A stretch of DNA of 27,684 nucleotides from Oscillospiraceae bacterium (GTDB lineage Bacteria; Bacillota; Clostridia; Oscillospirales; Oscillospiraceae): NCBI GenBank assembly GCA_018265835.1, contig JABLYK010000027.1, positions 1 to 27,684 on the forward strand, written 5' to 3'. Shown piece by piece: positions 7,276 to 15,570 of the stretch. Under the pieces are notes generated by a model. The model searched no databases, was not told the DNA's origin, and saw nothing but the letters and a program-made list of their open reading frames with translations. Every line of letters begins with the position of its first letter. Within the stretch, counting starts at the first letter, position 1. The translations under genes were made by a program, and so were the position numbers.

Positions 7276-8208
7276 TTATTTGGAACAGAGCTGCTTTCCC
7301 GCGGCGTCGCCCGCCGCCGGCTGCCGCCGCAGCCCCGGCGCCGCAGGCCTTTGCAGGTGGGAAATGACGATGCCGCCGACGATCAGCGCCGCGCCGAACA
7401 GGCTCTGCAGGCCGAACTTCTCGCCCAGTACTGCCGCACCCAGCACCGCAGCGCTCAGCGGGCTGAGCGCACAGAACATCCCGGCGCGCTCCGCCGTGGT
7501 GCCGCTCTGCGCGACCGGCTGCAGCGTGAAGCCAAAGCCGCTGCACACAATCGCCAGCATGAGCACTACAATCCACTCCATGCCGCTTTCCGGCAGACGC
7601 GGCGTTTCAAACAGGAACGACGCTGCAAGGGAGAACAGTCCGATGAACCCGACCTGCAGGATCCCGGCAGCCAGCGGATCGGAGCCGCCGTGCGTCAGGC
7701 GGTCCGTAAGGAGGATGGCCGCGGCATACAGCACCCCCGCCGCGATGCAGTACAGCTCGCCGGCCGCCACGGCAAACCCGCTGTGCAGCGTCAGCAGGCC
7801 GACACCCGCCAGCGACACGACTGCGCTCAGCAGCGCTTTTTTCTCCGGCATCCGCCGGCGGAGCGCCGCGTCCAGCAGCGGCACCAGCACAACGGCCGTA
7901 CTCTCCAGAAACGACACAGTGGATGACGCCGTCGTTTTCAGTCCGGACAGCTCCGCCGTCATGACCAGGAAAAACGCCGCCCCCAGCGCAAGCCCGCCGA
8001 AGAACGTGCGGCGGCTCATGTGCAGCAGCCGCCCGGGGAACATCAGCGCCAGAAACACAAACGCAAACAGGAAGCGCAGCCCCAGCAGCGTAAACTTGCC
8101 CATATCCTGCAGCGCAAGCTTGGTAAGCACAAAGGATGTGCTGCGCGCAATGATGACCGCCGCCAGCAGGATCTCCGCATTTCTGCGCGTCAACGTTCCG
8201 GATTTCAT
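7276..8208 (-). CDS. EamA/DMT family permease
   Basis: 310 aa with ten predicted membrane segments in two EamA halves, the standard layout of the drug/metabolite transporter superfamily. The first half opens with EILLAAVIIARSTSFVLTKLAL and contains GLRFLFAFVFLALMF. The end of each half has the typical TASSTVSFLESTAVVLVPLL and GTTAERAGMFCALSPLSAAVLGAAVLGE pattern. The start ATG at 8208 has GGAGGG at 8219-8214; the longer frame to 8283 crosses the promoter and is rejected. It is divergent from a LysR gene with a shared operator, so probably a metabolite exporter controlled by it. The substrate is unknown. Confidence 0.9.
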   Translation of the reverse strand: MKSGTLTRRNAEILLAAVIIARSTSFVLTKLALQDMGKFTLLGLRFLFAFVFLALMFPGRLLHMSRRTFFGGLALGAAFFLVMTAELSGLKTTASSTVSFLESTAVVLVPLLDAALRRRMPEKKALLSAVVSLAGVGLLTLHSGFAVAAGELYCIAAGVLYAAAILLTDRLTHGGSDPLAAGILQVGFIGLFSLAASFLFETPRLPESGMEWIVVLMLAIVCSGFGFTLQPVAQSGTTAERAGMFCALSPLSAAVLGAAVLGEKFGLQSLFGAALIVGGIVISHLQRPAAPGLRRQPAAGDAAGKQLCSK

Positions 8209-8231
8209 GGTGTTCCCTCCAGTCTTTGCTC

Positions 8232-8260
8232 TTGACTGGAGTATACTGCTGGTGTATCTT
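8232..8260 (+). promoter_or_regulatory. Promoter of the LysR gene (8322)
   Basis: TTGACT (8232-8237), 17-bp spacer, TATCTT (8255-8260). It overlaps the eamA promoter on the other strand. Confidence 0.6.
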
Positions 8261-8268
8261 TGAGTAAA
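8240..8268 (-). promoter_or_regulatory. Promoter of the eamA gene
   Basis: On the minus strand, TTTACT (8268-8263), 17-bp spacer, TATACT (8245-8240), about 30 bases before the eamA start. Confidence 0.6.
8243..8257. promoter_or_regulatory. LysR-type operator (T-N11-A) shared by eamA and lysR
   Basis: ATAC-N7-GTAT is an interrupted palindrome containing T8244-N11-A8256, the classic LysR box. It overlaps the -10 boxes of both divergent promoters, so occupancy would affect both genes. Confidence 0.55.
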
Positions 8269-8321
8269 GCGACGATTTTTCAAATCTGCTTTGCGGAAAT
8301 CGCAAAGAAAGGAGCCGCACC

Positions 8322-9194
8322 ATGGACAGCGAAAAATGCAGGGCGCTGCTGTGCACGATCGAGACGGGGAGCCTGTCCGCGGCGGCGGAGCAGCTTGGCT
8401 ACACGCCGTCCGGCGTCAGCCGCATGATGGCGGCGCTGGAGCTGGAGACGGGCTTTCCGCTGCTGGTACGCAGCCGCTCCGGCGTGGAGCCGACGGCGGA
8501 GTGCGAGCAGATGCTGCCCGTCATCCGGGAGCTGGCGCACTGGGGCGCGCTGTACGGCCAGCGCGCGGCGGCGCTGCGCGGGCTGGAGACCGGCGTCATC
8601 ACCGTCGGCAGCGCATACAGCGCCTGTTACGACTGGCTCTCGCAGACGATTGCGCAGTTCAGCGCGGCGCACCCGGGCATTGAGGTGCGCGTGCTGCAGG
8701 GCAGCAGCACGGTTCTGTACACCGCGCTCGCAGAGCACCGGGCGGATTTCTGCATCGCCAGCCACCGGGAGGGGAACTTTGAATGGCTGCCGCTGTGGCA
8801 CGACCCGCTGGTCGCGTGGCTGCCCCGAAGCCATCCGCGCGCGAACGAACCGACGTTCCCGCTGCGCGCGTTCGAAACGGAGCCGTACATCGAGACCTTC
8901 CCGACGCAGGACACCGACAATGAACGTGCCTTTGCCCGAAACGGCATCACGCCGAACATCCGCCACACCACCATCGACACCCACGCCACCTATGCGCTGG
9001 TGGAGGCCGGGCTGGGCGTAAGTCTCAGCAACGCCCTCGTCGCCTACGCCTGGGACACCCGCGGTATCGCGGTGCTGCCGGTCGAGCCGCCGCAGTATGT
9101 GGACATCGGCATTGCCGCGCCGAACAGCGACGACATCTCCCCCGCCGCAAAGCGGTTTCTGGAGTTTGCCAAAACGCGGCTGCCGGTGCTATAA
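8322..9194 (+). CDS. LysR family transcriptional regulator (divergent to eamA)
   Basis: 290 aa, normal for LysR proteins. The N-terminal winged helix-turn-helix is at residues about 3-60 (GSLSAAAEQLGYTPSGVSRM, with the ALELETGFPLLVRSRSGVEPT wing). The periplasmic-binding-like effector domain spans about 90-285. The start ATG at 8322 follows AAAGGAG with good spacing. It probably controls the neighbouring EamA permease and itself through the operator at 8243-8257. The effector is unknown. Confidence 0.93.
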   Translation: MDSEKCRALLCTIETGSLSAAAEQLGYTPSGVSRMMAALELETGFPLLVRSRSGVEPTAECEQMLPVIRELAHWGALYGQRAAALRGLETGVITVGSAYSACYDWLSQTIAQFSAAHPGIEVRVLQGSSTVLYTALAEHRADFCIASHREGNFEWLPLWHDPLVAWLPRSHPRANEPTFPLRAFETEPYIETFPTQDTDNERAFARNGITPNIRHTTIDTHATYALVEAGLGVSLSNALVAYAWDTRGIAVLPVEPPQYVDIGIAAPNSDDISPAAKRFLEFAKTRLPVL

Positions 9195-9228
9195 TCAGAA
9201 TATCTCACCGGGTCTGAAAGGAGACGCC

Positions 9229-10920
9229 ATGAAAGTATCGGAACTGGAATACCGCCGTGTGACGCTTGAAGAGGCCGGCGCGGCGGCAAAGGAGATCATT
9301 GCGCGGGTGGAAAACGCGCAGAGCATAGATGACGTACTCGCCGCGCGCATCGACTATCTGAAGCTGATGACGGAGTTTTCCACGGCGAACAGTCTCGCCT
9401 ACATGCGCTACACGATCAACACCGCCGATCCCTTCTATCTCGCGGAGAAGGACTACTACGACGAGATCGGCCCCGTGATGCAGAACTATGACCTGCAATA
9501 CGCAAACGCAATGCTGGACTCCCCCTTCCGCGCGGAGCTGGAGCAGGCGCTCTCGCCGCTGCTGTTCCAGAGTATGGAGCTGCAGCGCAAGAGCATGTCG
9601 CCGGAGATCATCGACGACATGGTGGAGGAAAACAAGCTTGTGAGCGAATACTCGCAGCTCATGGCCGGGATGGAATTTGAATTCCGGGGCGAGAAGCTGC
9701 CGCGTCCCATGCTGATGAAATACGCGAAGTCCGAAAACCGCGCCACGCGCCGCGAATGCTACGAGGCGCTCGGAAGCACGCTGGCGCAGCACGCAGAGCC
9801 GCTCGACACGATCTTCGACCGGCTCGTGCACGTGCGCGACCGGATGGCGAAGAAGCTGGGCTGCCGCAATTTCGTGGAGCTGGGCTACTACCGCATGGGG
9901 CGGCTCTGCTATGGCGAAGCCGACGTGCGCACGTTCCGGGAAAACATCCTGCGCGACATCGTCCCGGTCGTGTCCGAGCTGCGGCTGGAAAACGCCAGGC
10001 GTCTCGGCATCGACACGTTCATGCTCTACGACAACGAGTATTTCACGCCCGGCGGCGCGCCCGTGCCGTGCGGCAAGGACGAAATCTTCGCCGCGGCGCG
10101 CGAAATGTACCACGCCATGGGCAGGGAAACCGGCGCGTTCATCGACATGATGCTCGAAAATGAGGCGTTCGACGTGGACGCGCGCAAGAACAAGTGGGGC
10201 GGCGGCTACTGCACGGAGTTTGTGAAGTACCGGCAGCCGTTCATCCTCGCGAACTTCAACGGCACCTCCGGCGACGTGGACGTGGTGACGCACGAGGCGG
10301 GGCACGCGCTCAACAGCTACCTCATCGCGGACAACCGCTTCGCGCTGGAGCTGGGCTGCGGCGGCATGGAGACCGCCGAGACGCACTCCATGAGCATGGA
10401 GTTTTTCGCGTGGCCGTATCTGGAGAACTTCTTCCCCAACGGGAACGACGCGGACAAATACCGCTTCCAGCACGCGCTGGACGCGCTGTCTTTCCTGCCC
10501 TACGGCACGATGGTGGACGCGTTCCAGCACCGGGTCTACGAGCAGCCGGACATGACGCCGGCAGAGCGCAACGCGCTCTGGCTCTCGCTGGAGCGGCAGT
10601 TCCGCCCGCACATCCATCTGGACGGCATTCCCTATCTGGAGCAGGGCACGCGCTGGCAGTATCAGATGCACATTTACGAGACTCCGTTTTACTACATCGA
10701 CTACTGCCTGGCGCAGACGGCGGCGTTCCAGTTCCTGCTCGCCTCGCGCGCGGACTATGACGGCGCGTTCGCGCGGTACCTGCGTCTGTCGAAGCAGGGC
10801 GGCGAGAAGGTGTGGACCGAGCTGCTTCAGGAGGCGGGCTTCCGCTCCCCGTTCGAGCCGGGCGCGCTGGAGGCGCTGGCCGCAGAGCTGAAGCCGCTCA
10901 TCCGCGCGCTGGAAGTGTAA
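9229..10920 (+). CDS. M3 family oligoendopeptidase (PepF-like)
   Basis: 563 aa from ATG 9229, five bases after AAGGAG (9218-9223). The longer in-frame extension to 9097 lies inside the LysR gene and is rejected. It is a cytosolic zinc metallopeptidase that trims short peptides. The zinc site THEAGHALNSY puts HEAGH at residues 355-359. The third ligand region METAETHSMSMEFF is about 25 residues later. The helical front half and C-terminal HIHLDGIPYLEQGTRWQYQ/HIYETPFYYIDYCLAQ block are typical of the clostridial M3 branch. It follows the LysR gene by 34 bases and could be co-transcribed with it, but no functional link is evident. Confidence 0.94.
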   Translation: MKVSELEYRRVTLEEAGAAAKEIIARVENAQSIDDVLAARIDYLKLMTEFSTANSLAYMRYTINTADPFYLAEKDYYDEIGPVMQNYDLQYANAMLDSPFRAELEQALSPLLFQSMELQRKSMSPEIIDDMVEENKLVSEYSQLMAGMEFEFRGEKLPRPMLMKYAKSENRATRRECYEALGSTLAQHAEPLDTIFDRLVHVRDRMAKKLGCRNFVELGYYRMGRLCYGEADVRTFRENILRDIVPVVSELRLENARRLGIDTFMLYDNEYFTPGGAPVPCGKDEIFAAAREMYHAMGRETGAFIDMMLENEAFDVDARKNKWGGGYCTEFVKYRQPFILANFNGTSGDVDVVTHEAGHALNSYLIADNRFALELGCGGMETAETHSMSMEFFAWPYLENFFPNGNDADKYRFQHALDALSFLPYGTMVDAFQHRVYEQPDMTPAERNALWLSLERQFRPHIHLDGIPYLEQGTRWQYQMHIYETPFYYIDYCLAQTAAFQFLLASRADYDGAFARYLRLSKQGGEKVWTELLQEAGFRSPFEPGALEALAAELKPLIRALEV

Positions 10921-10928
10921 AGCAGAGC

Positions 10929-10964
10929 AAAAAACTACCTGCAGGGAGCTGCAGGCAGTTTTTT
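10929..10964. terminator. Bidirectional intrinsic terminator
   Basis: Stem ACTACCTGCAG (10934-10944) with CTGCAGGCAGT (10949-10959), one mismatch, 4-base loop, six A before and six T after. It serves both the peptidase (plus) and the convergent methylase gene (minus). Confidence 0.9.
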
Positions 10965-10981
10965 GCATCTATTCGTATTGC

Positions 10982-11647
10982 TTATTCGTTAATTTCTGCG
11001 ATATTTGCATGTTGATTCTCTGCTCTCGCTACCGTATGGTTCGCATATGTGTTCCATGTGGGTTCATAGTCTTCATTTGCTTGATTTCCCCACATTGACC
11101 AGCCATCTCGAACGCCTCGTGCGAACAGCTCAATATAAGGTCCCGGTGAACATGCTTCAATGATGGAGACAATCTCATCCGGTTTTCGGCTATGTTCTCG
11201 TTTCTGCGTCCGGATTAAATTCACCTGAGATCGAGCTGGTGCAAGTGTTCGATTGTTTCCTCCCTTTACCCCAAACAGCAGCATCTCGGTAACATTTCGA
11301 AAGTAAAATCCCACTCCCCGGCCATCTGGTTCGCCATCTTTTCGAACTTTTTCCCAGATAATATTGCCTTTATACTCAAATCCCCACGCTTTCATAACTT
11401 CAAGCCCATCGGGCAGCAATGCGTTTGGAACCCATAAATACAGATGTGCTTTTTCCTCTGTGATTTGATTTACTGGTATAGATTTGATATCTTCCAAAGG
11501 CATCGTCTCATAGCGATTCAAGCGCTTATGCTCCGGTGCAACCTTCCCCGTGCGATTTTGGAAACGCCATGGTGGATCTGCATAAATCGTAAAAAATTTA
11601 TTCTGCCCGCTGAATTGCAACAAGCTATTGTTTGTAGCCTCATTCAT
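10982..11647 (-). CDS. MT-A70 family DNA N6-adenine methyltransferase
   Basis: 221 aa from ATG 11647, which has GGGAG seven bases upstream; a GTG at 11671 overlaps the nuclease gene and is less likely. The methyl-transfer motif DPPW is at residues 24-27 (IYADPPWRF). LYLWVPNALLPDG and GNIIWEKVRKDGE follow. The SAM-side motif YIELFARGVRDGWSMWGNQ lies near the C-terminus. This DPPW-first order is the MT-A70/beta arrangement. It lies four bases behind a BglII-like nuclease gene and is its likely protective methylase, modifying adenine in the target. Base composition is clearly lower in GC than the flanking genes, a sign of recent transfer. Confidence 0.9.
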   Translation of the reverse strand: MNEATNNSLLQFSGQNKFFTIYADPPWRFQNRTGKVAPEHKRLNRYETMPLEDIKSIPVNQITEEKAHLYLWVPNALLPDGLEVMKAWGFEYKGNIIWEKVRKDGEPDGRGVGFYFRNVTEMLLFGVKGGNNRTLAPARSQVNLIRTQKREHSRKPDEIVSIIEACSPGPYIELFARGVRDGWSMWGNQANEDYEPTWNTYANHTVARAENQHANIAEINE

Positions 11648-11651
11648 ATGA

Positions 11652-12323
11652 TTACTCCCAATCTGAGACACATTGTTTCTTAATTCCCACCGCTAAAATC
11701 GGGCATCCGCCATTGCGTCGGGAATCCAGTCTCGGCAACAGCTTTCCCATCCAAGTTGTCGATGCTCCATATTTTTTTATAAGCGCTTTTCCGTCATTGC
11801 CAATCGTTGATCTGAAAATCTCGTTCAGTTCTTCAGAGCGTGTAACAATGATGCCAGCACTAATAATATCACAATCATAATATGTGCGCATCGCAAGCAA
11901 ATCGCGATCAAATGTCTGATCCTTTGAATTCCATTCCAAATCAAAGGCAACCCGATTTTTCACAAAGTCAATGTTATGGCCATCAATATACCCCATTATA
12001 GTCTTTTCTTCATAGGGTTCACTTGCAAACCGACCTCTCTGGTTTGCTTGACGCGGATACTTTTTTATGATTAAATCCCCTGTAATTTTTATTTCACGCC
12101 ATCCATATGGGTACAGGACATCATCAAACTTCTTGGGAATATTCGTTTCGTTCCCTCCAGCAGCGGTCAGATCATCAACACTGATATCAAGTTGAGCCAA
12201 ACAATCCATTACTTCATTCCATTCGTTTGGAAATGCTTGTGTCAATATCTCCAGTGCATGATTATAGTTATAAAACTCAAACTTTTCCAACACATTTGAA
12301 GGAATGCAATCTGACAATTTCAC
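11652..12323 (-). CDS. BglII/BstYI-family type II restriction endonuclease
   Basis: 223 aa from a GTG start at 12323, seven bases after AAGGAG. The segment IDFVKNRVAFDLEWN (118-132) matches the catalytic region of BglII-like enzymes. The Asp residues D119 and D128 are spaced as D84 and E93 in BglII. The position two past the second acid is E130, not the Lys of ordinary PD-(D/E)xK enzymes (BglII has Gln there). The C-terminal WMGKLLPRLDSRRNGGCPILAVGI block is also family-like. BglII cuts AGATCT and BstYI cuts RGATCY, so a GATC-centred target is likely but not proven. It has its own promoter and low GC, and sits directly behind znuB. Confidence 0.82.
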   Translation of the reverse strand: MKLSDCIPSNVLEKFEFYNYNHALEILTQAFPNEWNEVMDCLAQLDISVDDLTAAGGNETNIPKKFDDVLYPYGWREIKITGDLIIKKYPRQANQRGRFASEPYEEKTIMGYIDGHNIDFVKNRVAFDLEWNSKDQTFDRDLLAMRTYYDCDIISAGIIVTRSEELNEIFRSTIGNDGKALIKKYGASTTWMGKLLPRLDSRRNGGCPILAVGIKKQCVSDWE

Positions 12324-12410
12324 AGAATTTCTCCTTCCCCATCCTCAAAAACAAACGCCAGCCTTTACTGAGGCAGCTTCTCTCAAGTGCGCATACTGTC
12401 CAGCAAACAA

Positions 12411-12439
12411 ATTGTAACACTACCCGCACAAAATCTCAA
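12411..12439 (-). promoter_or_regulatory. Promoter of the restriction-modification operon
   Basis: Minus strand TTGAGA (12439-12434), 17-bp spacer, TACAAT (12416-12411), leaving a leader of about 80 bases before the nuclease GTG. No terminator is visible between znuB and this promoter. Confidence 0.65.
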
Positions 12440-12517
12440 TTCCCATTCTGGAAATTCCGACAGAAAAATTTTGAATGCAAGCCGCAGAAAAACACTCCTT
12501 GATGCTCTAAAGAATAA

Positions 12518-13339
12518 TTATATTTTCTGTCTGACGCGCCCGACGGCACAGAACACGAGGAACACCAGCAGATCGACCACCACGACGCTCGCGCCCGACG
12601 GCGTTTCAAACGCATACGACAGCACCATGCCGAGCAGGAAGCACACGACCGACACCACTGCCGCGCACACGGTGACGGACCGGAACGTGCGGCACACGCG
12701 CATGGCCGTGAGCGCCGGGAAAATGACGAGGCTGGAAATGAGCAGCGCGCCCATCATGCGCATACCGAGCACGATGGTAAGCGCCGTGAGCAGGGCGATG
12801 AGCATATTATACGCCTCGGTCTTGACGCCGGTGGCCTTGGAAAACGTCTCGTCAAATGTAACCGCGAAGATGCGCGGGTAGCACAGCACGAACAGCGCCA
12901 GCACCGCGACGGACACCACGATGCTCAGGCGCATATCCGCCTCGCTCAGCGAAAGGATGCTGCCGAACATATAATTGTTCACGTCCGTGTTCATGCCGCT
13001 CGTGAGCGAGACGGTCATCACACCGATGGCGAGCGCGCTGCTGGAGAGCAGCGCAATTGCCGCGTCGCCCTTGAGCTTGCCGCTTTGCGACAGGCGCAGC
13101 AGCAAAAACGCCGCGAGCACCACCACCGGGATCGCCACGGCCAGCGGCGCGAGATTCAGCGCCGTGGCGATGGCCAGCGCGCCGAAGCCCACGTGCGACA
13201 GCCCGTCGCCGATCATGGAATAGCGCTTGAGCACAAGCGACACGCCCAGCAGCGCCGCACACAGCGACACCAGCACGCCCACCACCAGCGCGCGCACCAG
13301 AAACGGGTAGGACAGCATTTCTTTTAAGATCGAGATCAT
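12518..13339 (-). CDS. znuB: ZnuB-type zinc ABC transporter permease
   Basis: 273 aa with about eight membrane segments, the standard ABC-3 (manganese/zinc) permease. Family features are VLKRYSMIGDGLSHVGFGALAIA near residues 36-58, the GDAAIALLSSSALAIGV segment, and the GMRMMGALLISSLVIFPALTA block near the C-terminus. The start overlaps the znuC stop by four bases (ATGA), so the two are translationally coupled. The operon zur-znuA-znuC-znuB argues for zinc rather than manganese. Confidence 0.93.
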   Translation of the reverse strand: MISILKEMLSYPFLVRALVVGVLVSLCAALLGVSLVLKRYSMIGDGLSHVGFGALAIATALNLAPLAVAIPVVVLAAFLLLRLSQSGKLKGDAAIALLSSSALAIGVMTVSLTSGMNTDVNNYMFGSILSLSEADMRLSIVVSVAVLALFVLCYPRIFAVTFDETFSKATGVKTEAYNMLIALLTALTIVLGMRMMGALLISSLVIFPALTAMRVCRTFRSVTVCAAVVSVVCFLLGMVLSYAFETPSGASVVVVDLLVFLVFCAVGRVRQKI

Positions 13340-14043
13340 AGCTTCCGCCCTCCCAGAAACCGCCGCGCGGGGTCGCTCTTCTTATAAGCCTCTGTCGCGC
13401 CGAAAAAGAGCTGCGTTTTGCCGAGATGCAGCACCTTCGTGGAATAGCGCAGCGCGGCCTCGATGTCGTGCGTGACCATGATGACGGTGATATTGTTGCA
13501 GAGGTTGATGAGCTTGATGAGATTGTACAGCTCCCCCGTCGCCACGGGGTCCAGCCCGGTGACCGGCTCGTCGAGCAGCAGCAGCTTCTTCGTGGCGCAC
13601 AGGGCGCGCGCGAGCAGCACGCGCTGCTGCTGGCCGCCGGAGAGCGCCTGATAGCTCTGGTTTTTCAGATCGTCGATTCCCATGCGCTCCAGATTCTCCA
13701 GCGCGGCGGCGCGGTCGGCTTTGGAATAAAACGGCCGGCCGTGCATCCCGTTCAGCCGCCCGGAGAGCACGACCTCCATCACGCTCGCGGGAAAATCGCG
13801 CTGCAGCTCCGTCTGCTGCGGCAGGTAGCCGATCTCCGTATGCTTCAGCCCGTCGCCGAGCGTGATTGAGCCGCTCAGCGGCGCTTTCAGCCCCAGCAGC
13901 CCCTTGATGAGCGTGGATTTGCCGCTGCCGTTTTCCCCGACGATGCAGAGCAAGTCGCCGCGGCAGACTTCAAAATTCACGTCCTGTAATACGGCCTGCC
14001 CGTCGTAGCCGAGGCAGACGTTTTTGCATGTGATCAGCGCCAT
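13336..14043 (-). CDS. znuC: ZnuC-type zinc ABC transporter ATPase
   Basis: 235 aa. Walker A GENGSGKST (about 36-44), the Q-loop region YLPQQTELQRDFP, ABC signature LSGGQQQRVLLARAL, Walker B LLLLDEP, and the H-loop in VTHDIEAAL are all intact. It powers ZnuB-mediated uptake of zinc delivered by ZnuA. The ATG directly abuts the znuA stop (TGAATG). Confidence 0.95.
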   Translation of the reverse strand: MALITCKNVCLGYDGQAVLQDVNFEVCRGDLLCIVGENGSGKSTLIKGLLGLKAPLSGSITLGDGLKHTEIGYLPQQTELQRDFPASVMEVVLSGRLNGMHGRPFYSKADRAAALENLERMGIDDLKNQSYQALSGGQQQRVLLARALCATKKLLLLDEPVTGLDPVATGELYNLIKLINLCNNITVIMVTHDIEAALRYSTKVLHLGKTQLFFGATEAYKKSDPARRFLGGRKL

Positions 14044-15015
14044 TCAGTTCAATGCCTCCCGCAGGGCGGCGGCGTTCTGCCGCATGATGCTCAGATACGT
14101 CGCGCCGTCCTCGAATTCCGCTGCCGTCACATTGTGGCAGCTTGAAAATTGCAGCTTCTTCGCGCCCGTCGCCTCGCAGACCGTGTCCGCGAGCTTCTGG
14201 TTCGACAGCTCGATGCAGAACACGACCGGGATGCGCTCCGTGCGCACCTTGTCGATCAAAAACGCAACCGTCGCGGCCGACGGCTCCGCCGCGTCCGCGC
14301 AGCCGGGATAGGCCGCAAAATACGTCAGGTCATAGGCGTCAGCAAAGTAGCGCAATGGGAACCGGTCCGCAAAAACGACCGTTTTTCTGCCCGAGCTCTC
14401 CACAATATCCCGAAATTCCGCGTCCAAATCGTCCAATCGCTCCACATAGTCCCCACACCGCTGCGCATAGTCCGCCGCGTGCGCGGGGTCGGCGGCGGCA
14501 AAGGTCTCCGCCAGCTTTTCGCAGATGCGCTCCGCGTTTTCCGGCGAGGTCCAGACGTGCTCGTCATACTCCGTCTCCTCCTCGTGCTCGTGGTCATGGC
14601 CGTGGTCGTGTTCCTCGTGCCCGGCCTGCATCCCCTCGACCGTTTCCTCCTCCAGCGCCTGCACGCAATCCATGAGCGTGACGACGCGCAGATCGGGGTT
14701 GTCCACGCCCGCGAGCACGTCGCGCACCCATACATCGGACTCGCCGCCGACGTAGATGAACACGTCCGCGTTGCGGATGGCGATGATGTCCTTGGGCGAC
14801 GGCTCGTAGGAGTGCACCTCGCTGCCGGGCTTTAAGAGCATCGTGACGGAAACGTCCTCCCCGCCGATTTCGCGCGCAAAATCATAGGGCGCGAAGATGG
14901 TCGTCACAACATGCAGCTTGCCGTCGTCCGGGTCAATTCTCTGCTGCTGCGCGCAGCCGGAGAGTGCGCCGAACAGCAGCAGCGCGCAAAGCAGCAGGCT
15001 GATTCCCTTACGCAT
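14044..15015 (-). CDS. znuA: ZnuA/AdcA-type zinc-binding lipoprotein
   Basis: 323 aa from ATG 15015; the longer frame to 15087 lies in the regulator gene. The lipoprotein signal peptide LLCALLLFGALSGC puts the lipidated Cys near residue 22. The cluster A-I (TroA/ZnuA) substrate-binding fold follows, with HVVTTIFAPYDFAREIGG, SYEPSPKDI (with its metal-ligand His just before) and YDEHVWTSPEN. An acidic His-rich loop (GHEEHDHGHDHEHEEE) sits before the second metal His, a hallmark of zinc-specific members. It lies in the outer face of the membrane and hands zinc to ZnuBC. It overlaps the regulator gene by 8 bases. Confidence 0.94.
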   Translation of the reverse strand: MRKGISLLLCALLLFGALSGCAQQQRIDPDDGKLHVVTTIFAPYDFAREIGGEDVSVTMLLKPGSEVHSYEPSPKDIIAIRNADVFIYVGGESDVWVRDVLAGVDNPDLRVVTLMDCVQALEEETVEGMQAGHEEHDHGHDHEHEEETEYDEHVWTSPENAERICEKLAETFAAADPAHAADYAQRCGDYVERLDDLDAEFRDIVESSGRKTVVFADRFPLRYFADAYDLTYFAAYPGCADAAEPSAATVAFLIDKVRTERIPVVFCIELSNQKLADTVCEATGAKKLQFSSCHNVTAAEFEDGATYLSIMRQNAAALREALN

Positions 15016-15424
15016 GGCGGTCCCCTTTCCCGGTCTGGCAGTCCGCGCACGTGCCGAAGATGGTCGTGCGGCTGTCGTCCACCGCAAAGCCCGCGCAGCG
15101 CAGCAGGTCGCCCTGCACCGCGTCGGAAATCGTTTCGTCCAGATGGATCAGCTTGCCGCAATTAACGCATTTGAGATGCAGATGCGCGTCGCAATGCCCC
15201 GTCGCCGTCGCCTGATAGGCGGCGGTGTGCGTGCCCTCCGGCAGAAACCGGCGCACCGCGCCCTCCTCCGCCAGCCGGTCGAGCAGGCGATAGGCCGTGC
15301 TGCGCCCCGGGGCGGCCGCCCCCATGGCGGCGAGCAGCTCGTCCACCGTGAACTGCCGCTCCGCGTGCTGCGCCAGAAATTCCAGCACCGCCCGGCGCTG
15401 CCGCGTCTGATACGTCCCTCGCAT
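15008..15424 (-). CDS. zur: Fur family regulator, probably Zur
   Basis: 138 aa from ATG 15424, eight bases after GGAGG; a TTG at 15451 lies upstream of that site and is rejected. The winged helix covers about 1-75 (TRQRRAVLEFLAQH; STAYRLLDRLAEEGAVRRF). The dimer domain has HLHLKCVNCGKLIHLDE and a terminal CADC pair, the four-Cys structural zinc site of Zur/PerR/Fur. It is the first gene of the znu operon, which makes zinc the likely co-repressor; Fur or PerR function cannot be excluded from sequence alone. It probably represses its own operon at a site beside the -10 box. Confidence 0.85.
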   Translation of the reverse strand: MRGTYQTRQRRAVLEFLAQHAERQFTVDELLAAMGAAAPGRSTAYRLLDRLAEEGAVRRFLPEGTHTAAYQATATGHCDAHLHLKCVNCGKLIHLDETISDAVQGDLLRCAGFAVDDSRTTIFGTCADCQTGKGDRHA

Positions 15425-15450
15425 AATGTTTGCCTCCAAAACGAGATTCA

Positions 15451-15498
15451 ATCCCGGATTCGCATGGATAAGATACGCCCGAACTTCCGTGTTGTCAA
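15451..15498 (-). promoter_or_regulatory. Promoter and candidate operator of zur-znuACB
   Basis: Minus strand TTGACA (15498-15493), 17-bp spacer, TATCTT (15475-15470). Four bases later comes ATGCGAATCCGGGAT (15465-15451), partly matching the palindrome at the same offset in the G3E GTPase promoter. The promoter is strong. The operator is a hypothesis. Confidence 0.65.
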
Positions 15499-15532
15499 GG
15501 TTTTTTCGCGGGAAAGATGCTACAAAGCCAAA

Positions 15533-15564
15533 GAAAAATTCGCAGAGACGCTGTCTCTGCGAAT
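15533..15564 (-). terminator. Intrinsic terminator of the LysR gene
   Basis: 12-bp perfect stem ATTCGCAGAGAC (15538-15549) / GTCTCTGCGAAT (15553-15564), 3-base loop, followed on the minus strand by a T-rich run. It starts seven bases after the LysR stop. Confidence 0.9.
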
Positions 15565-15570
15565 AATGCT

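Noticed and set aside
9205..10968. 587-aa minus-strand frame opposite the M3 peptidase
   Set aside because: Mirror frame of a GC-rich gene with strong HEAGH evidence on the other strand; no ribosome binding site and it crosses the terminator.
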